Of a stretch of DNA of 64,000 nt, positions 57,601 to 64,000 are shown in pieces. The number at the start of each line of letters is the position of its first letter. Within the stretch, counting starts at the first letter, position 1. Position numbers and translations under genes: made by a program. The DNA comes from Littorina saxatilis (taxonomy: Eukaryota; Mollusca; Gastropoda; Littorinimorpha; Littorinidae): positions 16,879,852-16,943,851 of the forward strand of contig NC_090261.1 in assembly GCF_037325665.1 (NCBI RefSeq), given 5' to 3'. The notes beneath the pieces were generated by a model. That model was given only the letters and a program-made list of their open reading frames with translations, made no database searches and was not told where the DNA came from.

Positions 57601-58039
57601 TCTTTTCATAGCCTCTGTAAATTGTCCTCCATTTTGAGGCTACCTCCATTTTCTGGCTTTTTTTTTTTTGAATAGATTTTGTGGAGGTCATAACAAGTGA
57701 TAAGGTAAGGTTCACTTTCCTTTTGTTTCTGTAACTAGACCTGCTGTCTATTTTCTAAAAACAGGACTGACCAAACAAGGTCTTGTCATGATGACCCATT
57801 GATTGACAAAGTTTTAGCAATGGATTTGTCTCTAATATCATGATGATAACAGAACACAGATAGAATAATCAAGGGTAAGAGCGGTGAGAAGTTTCCTGTT
57901 TAAAAGGAATGAGTGCAGGTAAAACAGGATGATCGAAGAGTTTATGTAGAAACAATAAGTTGGACACAGATTTTACCTACCTTGGATGTTTTTTATTTGT
58001 TTCAGGGAGTTTTTGGCAAAGTGTTCAGCAGATTTGTAG
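48663..58039 (+). CDS. ABHD12, lysophosphatidylserine lipase, complete, 12 exons
   Basis: Membrane serine hydrolase of the alpha/beta-hydrolase fold; vertebrate ABHD12 cleaves lysophosphatidylserine at the ER. Exons: 48663-48754, 50479-50609, 51656-51761, 52435-52551, 52749-52825, 53386-53515, 53896-53933, 54269-54348, 54804-54886, 55827-55905, 57371-57498 and 58006-58039. All GT-AG, phases agree: 1095 nt, 364 residues (human about 398; the N-terminus is shorter). One membrane segment at about residues 41-60. Then YLHGNSGTRG (oxyanion region), VWGHSLGTG (nucleophile Ser214), LHAEDDRIVP (Asp301) and YGYGHKNIYKAPEL (His340), so the triad is complete. FGLNSTRNFYF has an N-glycosylation motif. 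The C-terminus is EFLAKCSADL. The start ATG is the first one downstream of the shared promoter and is in frame to the end. The related ABHD12B is less likely given the clear membrane anchor. Confidence 0.97.
49149..49477. mobile_element. inverted-repeat element G, short copy (ABHD12 intron 1)
   Basis: Perfect-looking inverted ends of about 75 bp: GGCTGATGGGGTCTATGTCG then ACCAAAAGAGTGGGATTCCC, mirrored at 49391-49477, with ATTCCCTGTATACAGGGAAT as inner palindromes. TAAATAA flanks both sides, a likely 7-bp target duplication. Confidence 0.85.
50647..51392. mobile_element. inverted-repeat element E, short copy (ABHD12 intron 2)
   Basis: Left AAGGCAAAAAAAAAAAATTG, TCTGTTTCTGGT and CCGACCGACCCTAAA are mirrored by CTACCGACCCTATTT, ACCAGAAACAGACAATTTTT and GGCCTAA at the right. 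It encloses a 90-codon plus-strand frame at 50926-51198. Confidence 0.75.
50926..51198 (+). other. open frame carried by element E, function unknown
   Basis: Starts MESKGDVRHILALTLEKC and includes TFTLRDVFHDIHTPEF. Composition is protein-like, with balanced charged and hydrophobic residues. After WSLTIRPG comes GTAAAC, a possible splice donor. I do not recognise the domain. Because it sits wholly between transposon ends, it may be the first exon of an element-encoded protein. It is not part of the ABHD12 reading frame. Confidence 0.4.
51940..52235. mobile_element. short repeat with two G/C hairpins (ABHD12 intron 3)
   Basis: Bounded by CATGGGAATT (about 51948) and AATTCCCATG (about 52221) as short inverted ends. 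Near the right end are two hairpins, GGCGCTTTGCGCC and GACGCTTCGCGTC. No coding. Confidence 0.65.
54907..55384 (+). repeat. 26-bp minisatellite in ABHD12 intron 9
   Basis: About 18 nearly perfect units of ATTTCCTTGAGTCTAGCT plus AAACATCC. A few have GTCGAG instead of GTCTAG. The array starts about 25 bp after the exon 9 donor (54887). Units are contiguous with no spacers, so this is not CRISPR-like. Confidence 0.97.
55935..57018 (+). mobile_element. DNA transposon H with CAGGGATGT ends (ABHD12 intron 10)
   Basis: Starts CAGGGATGTCGTT and ends AACAACATCCCTG. CTTATT flanks both ends exactly (55929-55934 and 57019-57024). Plus-strand frames at about 56345-56660 read LKIFGFSTASCATFESKTG and, in another frame, WLTLFGWLDLDSKETILL followed by CRICVEPDC, which looks like a zinc-finger N-terminal region of a hAT-type transposase. 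At least one frameshift and a large internal loss. Superfamily is provisional. Confidence 0.78.
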
Positions 58040-58873
58040 TGGAAGGTATCCATAATATTGAAATGGTTTTAATGAGCACATCTGTTGCTGCTGGTTCTCA
58101 AAGTGATAAATGTCATGATTGTGTCATTTGTGATGAATGTAAATATGCCTTGACATACTGTGGTTGGGAAACCTGTACCTCATTGAAAATGTTCTGACTT
58201 TGTGGACTCAGCTAAAACTTCTTTGCCTTGGAGCCTTCAAATTAAGAACATTTCATTTTAAGAGTTGATTTTTGTGTGTGCAATTTTTCAATTTGAGTTC
58301 AGCTATTTATGTGATATGTTTGAATTTACTCTTGATGATCTGAATAATGTTTTTGTTCATGTTTTTAATATATTGCATTTAGTTGTAACTTTCAGATTGG
58401 TTTGAGGTGGGTTTTTATTTTATTTTTTTATGTCTCTTGTTTGATTTTTATTCAAATGGCAATCTCATAAGTACAGCTTTTTACTGTTTCCTGAAACTGA
58501 ATAAGATCTGCTGTTGACCCCCACCCTTTCCCCCTCCCCATAACACATGCAAGATTTTTTTGTATATTGTGTTTCAAAGAATTTGTGTTCATTATTGAGC
58601 TTGTTTGTCGCTATGGATTGTTTAGAATCCACGTTTCATCTGATGCAGAATTGTTCTCTGCAGACCGATTTCTCAGTGTATTCTTGTCGTTTCTCATTAT
58701 TTGTTGTTATTTTATTTAGATCTTTTTGAATGTCATATATATTCAGTTCATTTCTATCCCTTTGCACTGTCAATGCAAGTTATGATTTACACATGTATTT
58801 TTTTATTCAGATATTGATTATTACTCGTTCAGTCATTATAGCAGATACATGCATTAGAACAATCATCAAAACT
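58040..58873 (+). other. ABHD12 3' UTR / downstream flank
   Basis: AT- and T-rich sequence with no new exon. The transcript's end is not certain. AATAAA-type signals occur much later (about 60094 and 60116). Short frames are not supported. Confidence 0.5.
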
Positions 58874-59514
58874 TTCTTTCTTTCTTTATTTGGTGTTTAA
58901 CGTCGTTTTCAACCACGAAGGTTATATCGCGACGAGGGAAAGGGGGGAGATGGGATAGGGGAAAGGGGGAGATGGGATAGAGCCACTTGTTAAGTGTTTC
59001 TTGTTCACAAAAGCACTAATCAAAAAATTGCTCCAGGGGCTTGCAACGTAGTACAATATATGACCTTACTGGGAGAATGCAAGTTTCCAGTACAAAGGAC
59101 TAAACATTTCTTACATACTGCTTGACTAAAATCTTTACAAACATTGACTATATTCTATACAAGAACCACTTAACAAGGGTTAAAGGAGAAACAGAATCCG
59201 TTAGTCGCCTCATACGACATGCGGGGTGCAGAGAAATAAGGATGTGGAAAAGAAGACTTTTGGTAAGTGAAATAAAGGTGATGGATCCAGTCAGGTAGAA
59301 ATAAGACAACAAGAAAAGAATTGGAAAACTGCAGGGAATAGTAGGGAGAGTTTTCTTGGAAGGAAATATAGGTGAAAGGACTGGTAAGGCAGAAATAAGA
59401 CAAAAGAAGAGAAGAAACAGAACCGTTAGTCGCCTCTTACGACATGCTGGTTAGCATCGGGTAAATTCTTTCTAGTCCCAACCAATATGGGACTCCCCCT
59501 AACCCGCGGGGGGT
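58874..59514 (-). mobile_element. SINE family I, long copy
   Basis: Flanked by an exact 12-bp target-site duplication, ATCATCAAAACT, at 58862-58873 and 59515-59526. On the minus strand it starts with CCCCGCGGGTTAGGGGGA, has the core GTCGTAAGAGGCGACTAACG and ends GACGTTAAACACCAAATAAA then (GAAA)n. The core motif occurs twice, about 230 bp apart, making this copy 641 bp. Confidence 0.9.
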
Positions 59515-59526
59515 ATCATCAAAACT

Positions 59527-59874
59527 ACTGTCTTGAAAAGTTTAGTGATGTTTTAATTCCAGCCTAGATTCATAGCTTTCAGTTTTTGTTTGACTCTTGT
59601 GTTTTTATTTTCAGCGCTTCATTGTACTTCATAATTTATTGGAAAATGTTGATTGTGGTGAGGATGTTATCAAACAGTCTGTTTGTGGGTGTGTGAAGCC
59701 TGGTATTAGTTTAATAATATTGTGATTTATGATTTTGCTCCTTTGCTGAAGAAATGTTTATTGTACAATTCATGTTTGTGAATGAAATGTTTGTTCTTAT
59801 GAATTCCATTGTACATACAACTTGTTGAAAGAAGCAAAATGTGATTTGTATTTTCAAATAGTGGAGAATGCAGA

Positions 59875-59906
<32 letters not shown>

Positions 59907-61588
59907 CGCGTTTGTTCTTGTATCTGTCCACCAGTATGGACAGCAATTTTCACCCCTCTTTTTCACACACACACACAGCAAGTACAATTTAACAGCAAGT
60001 CATCACATATGTAATTCAAAGGTAATGTACTGCACTGAGACACCCAATCAGAACATGGAGTCCTTTACAAAACATGAGAATTATCGCAATAATATTAATA
60101 AATGACAGTAATAATGAATAAACAAAAATTGATAATGAAAATCGGAACGGCAGTATGAATATTTTCAATAAGAAAATGATGTGAATGTAGAAAGCTTTGC
60201 CCTGGTGTATTTGTACACAAACCCCAGCTCCAGGCTGTTTTGTTTTGTTTTTATAATAATATATTACTCAGAACAAAGGACATTTTGCATTTATTCATAT
60301 AAAATCCTTGTGGGAGAGACACTACCAAAGCTAGCTCATTCCTTACAAAACCAAATATGTGTATAAACAATCAGAAATCTGGCAAGCATAGCAAGAACAA
60401 TTCACTGTCAGCTTGCAAATACAGTGTTTTACAAAATCAACTTGCCAATCAGGCTTATTGGCAGCTATGGCTATGCATTCTGAAAATATATTTTGTGTAT
60501 GCCTCCAACGCCATTCCGATTCATCACTTGATCAATTCTGAATACAAACCAATGTCACACAGAAAAACATTTGAGGTGATTGTAGAAAGCAAATGCCCGT
60601 TGCTTTGTACACTAGAAGCAGCACCATTAACGTCCAAAGCAAGAAAACCACATTTACAAACACTTGTTTTTTCCTCCTTGGTTGCTTTGCGTTTTCAGCT
60701 TTGCACCACAAACCAACACTATTATCAATGTACACAAATCCTTCTAGTCGCTAACATCATTATTTTTTTTCTGACATATAACTTTCTTTGTCAACAGAGT
60801 ATTTTCAGCTACATGTCACACATCACCGCAGTCACAGTGCAGCAGCAAGTATTAATAAAATACAGATTTACATAAATGCACTGCAGATGTACATTCTGCA
60901 TCTGGTTTTTTTGTCGATGTAAGAAAGATGTAAATGCATAGTAGGTAGCAGTGACAAATATTCAGCAGCACTCCAGTGAAAATGAGCATGAAGTATGATA
61001 AAATATCACAGAGATGATTGGAAATCTGGGGAAAAATAATCACAAAAGCTATCATCTCTGAAAATGTTGATAGTGCATAGTGAACAAGCGGTAAATATAT
61101 GATAAGATTTTTTGCGCATATCAACAGCAATTCGTTTCTACATGTACTCGTCTAAGGCACAACGCTGATTCTTACTTTGATTTGGTGTCTCAGAAGATCA
61201 TTATATTATCCTTTCTGTCACCTCACTCGTGACTAACATGTTCATTTTTGTTCAGTGGACAGACATTTCCAGATGTTTGTTGAAACACAAAACTACTCAA
61301 TCCTTTCACTCCAGTTGATGTATACATGACAATGTCTTCAACATATCAGCCCTGGAACCAGGCTGTGCAGAAAATGCAGAAGTAGAAAACACATAGGAGA
61401 ATAATAGGTGCATTTATGGGTGAAGAGTGAATTCAGAGGTAGAATTTCGGTACCTGGGATTTGTTGAAACAGAACTACCTGGTAATAATGTTTTCAACTC
61501 AAACAAAATTCACAATCATTTATAATGAGTTTTACCTAACAACCTGACAGCTACTGGCAACAAAAATGCAGAAAAACAAACACAACAC
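59527..61588. other. gene-free stretch
   Basis: Contains a (GT)n run at 59874-59901 and T/A-rich DNA. A 172-codon frame at 60357-60875 has no recognisable domain or codon-like pattern and I do not call it. It could be untranslated sequence of a flanking gene. Confidence 0.5.
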
Positions 61589-61600
61589 CTTTTTCTATCT

Positions 61601-61987
61601 TTCTTTCTTTCTTTCTTTATTTGGTGTTTAACATGATACATCGTTTTCAACCATGAAGGTTATATCGCGACGGGGGAAGGGGGGAGATGGGATAGAGCCA
61701 CTTGTTAATTGTTTCTTGTTCACAAAAGCACTAATCAAAAATTTGCTCCAGGGGCTTGCAACGTAGTACAATATATGACCTTACTGGGAGAATGCAAGTT
61801 TCCAGTACAAAGGACTTAACATTTCTTACATACTGCTTGACTAAAATTGACTATATTCTATACAAGAAACATTTAACAAGGGTAAAAGGAGAAACAGAAT
61901 CCGTTAGTCGCCTCTTACGACATGCTGGGGAGCATCGGGTTCTTTCTCGTCCCAACCAATATGGGGCTCCCCCTAACCCGCGGGGGT
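61601..61987 (-). mobile_element. SINE family I, short copy
   Basis: Exact 12-bp target-site duplication CTTTTTCTATCT at 61589-61600 and 61988-61999. Same ends and core as 58874-59514, but the core motif occurs once and the element is 387 bp. 2957-3022 and about 50282-50322 are fragments of the same 3' end. Confidence 0.92.
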
Positions 61988-61999
61988 CTTTTTCTATCT

Positions 62000-64000
62000 C
62001 AAGAAACAAATGTTTGATTACATATTGCACTGCACCAGCACAACCCATTTTGATCATTTACACAGCCAGTAAGTACATGTCTATTACACAAAAGCAAACC
62101 TACTCAGACTTTAATGTCTTCTTTGCTACAAAAGCACAAACAAATTTCCTCAGATTTACAAACTTTTTGGGTCAAAACCCTGATATAACAGATTCATCGA
62201 TAATTTCTAACTACAAATGCCGGGGAAGTCAAAATGTTTATTCTCACAACAAAAACAGCTATGCTTAAACTAAACCCAATTTGAGCCATGAAATGAAATT
62301 CAAACAAATCAGTAAAGCATACGTCTTTTAGAAACAAAATTTCCTGTAGCACATTTTCTGTTTGTTGTCTGTGTATTCTTTTCTTTGCTTTTTCCCACTC
62401 AGATAACTAGTACCACAAAACCAGAGGATGTATTATGCAATCACACATGTTACACCATATCTATTGTGAACACTACACAGCACATATAAACACATTTTAT
62501 TTTCCAGGCTTTGTATTGGAAACCTCACTATCCTTGAGATCAAAACAGTTCCTTAGATATGTAACAAACAATGGACACCTGATGACCAAGTCAACATTTG
62601 ATGCTGTGAACAGGTTGAAACCTATCAGGCAGCAGAGACCAAACGAAAAAAGTACCTACAGATATTACATCATTTTGAAGAAAAACACTCTTTTGTTCAC
62701 AATTACATCTGTTGGTAAACAGTTTTGACATTTTTATTTTTATTTTTACATCTTGCCTAGATGTGTAGCAATTTGGCTTCTTTTGCCGTCTGTAAGACTT
62801 CGCACAAAAAATAAATACATAAAAAGACTGCTTTGTGTTGACATCTAATCCTAAGAATGTATGAAACAAGTCATATAGACACGCAGAGTGGATGAGTAAG
62901 GTGGCAGTCAGGTATAAGGCCCAAGTAACTTGCTGTTCAGTCAAGGAAGCTGGAATGTCATTTATTTCTGTAGTGAGCAAGTTGTTGCCATTATTAATTG
63001 CACATTCACATAAACAAACAAACTGATACAGACAGATCAAAATTGTGTCAAAAGGTTTGATTTTGTTTTGTCTTTTCCAAAGCAAGCTAAGCTAAGAGTT
63101 TGCAAACTTGCATTTTCTACTATTGAAGAAACACAAAGACAGGGAAATCCAAGGAAGCCCCAGAAACTTTTCTTCATTCTTTTTGGCAAGTGAAGAAAAA
63201 GTATTGGGCCAGTTGTAAGCGAGAGAGTAAAGCATAAGAGTACCCAACACTGCAGCACAAAGAGTACCGTGCTACATTGATGAATGCTTTAAAACATAAC
63301 AGAGTATTATATTTACAACTTAATATCCACAAATATGAACACAACCCTTTCTTTAACTAGTTACATTTGTAGTTTCTTTTTTCTTTACATATCCACATAG
63401 CATATTATTTGTCAACATAGAGGCACTTTGCCTGGTGTAAGCAGAATTGAAAGCATACGGAAGTCTATGCATAATTTTTACATTTCAAAAACAATTCACA
63501 TTACATTTTCTTCTCCTTCTCTTTTTTTCACTCTCAGATACAGACACACACTCACAGAGCATGCACACTTTCAACACTGAAATCCCAAAATATATCAAAA
63601 GTTCTCATTCTCTATTTATATGATAGAAAGAGAAACAACCTGTAAATACACATGATGCGGAGAATGCTTTTTGTTCTTGTTAACAGCTGACTTAGTAGTC
63701 AAAGACAGAAAGGTTGAAAGAAAGAAAAGAAAAACATGACAGACAGACAGACAGACAGATAGACGGTCAAAGGAAAAATAATAGAAGAGGAAATCACAAG
63801 GACAAGAATAGCAAATCTTTTCAAATGACAACATTGTAAAGATATCTTACAAAACAGAACACAGCTGTTGTCCTTGGCACTTTGCATAATAATTATGAAC
63901 AAATCGCCTCTTTCATGAAGGTCATCTGCAAGGAGTAGACAATCCTATTGTCTGCTTACGACTGATGCCAGCGTTCACATCTATATCTGCCATCTCTACA
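62000..64000. other. gene-free stretch to window end
   Basis: AT-rich DNA with a short (GACA)n run at about 63738-63759. A 164-codon minus-strand frame at 62591-63085 has no recognisable domain. No exon, RNA gene or transposon end supported. Confidence 0.5.

Noticed and set aside
60357-60875. 172-codon open frame
   Set aside because: No recognised family, odd composition and no splice or promoter context; likely chance in AT-rich flank.

Overview
The window is animal nuclear DNA, most likely from a marine caenogastropod snail. The evidence is spliced genes with GT-AG introns, very dense (CA/GT)n and other microsatellites, and many short transposon families of a kind I associate with periwinkle-like (littorinid) genomes. 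That last point is recognition, not proof. There are no operons, CRISPR arrays or bacterial features.

Three host genes can be reconstructed exon by exon. (1) A globin gene on the plus strand: its central exon (22776-23001) and last exon (28571-28702) are found; the first exon is not. (2) GINS1/PSF1, a DNA-replication helicase subunit, on the minus strand: seven exons, complete at 197 codons (48452 down to 38705). (3) ABHD12, a membrane serine lipase, on the plus strand: twelve exons, complete at 364 codons (48663-58039). GINS1 and ABHD12 are head to head with 210 bp between start codons. That gap carries an E2F-type site and CCAAT boxes. The same two genes are divergent neighbours in human.

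Layout: 1-18700 is gene-free repeat ground: microsatellites, a broken Ty3/gypsy relic with a SINE inside it, a 5'-truncated CR1/L2-like LINE, four copies of a hairpin-ended 0.85-0.89 kb repeat, and a Helitron-like element ending in five mini-hairpins. 18751-21703 is a three-copy ~987 bp tandem repeat, each unit headed by a long palindrome. 22000-29350 is the globin locus. Its splice junctions and coding end are bordered by tandem arrays that resemble the neighbouring exon edges, and its large intron holds two LINEs and a SINE. 29700-37800 holds a Tc1-like foldback element with a TTAA-flanked insert, LINE debris, TTAA-flanked inverted-repeat elements and a hAT-like remnant. 38700-58040 is the GINS1-ABHD12 pair with transposon-filled introns. 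58040-64000 is ABHD12 3' flank with two SINE copies and no further gene I can support.

GINS1 and ABHD12 have unrelated jobs (CMG helicase and lysophosphatidylserine hydrolysis). Their link is a shared promoter, not a pathway.
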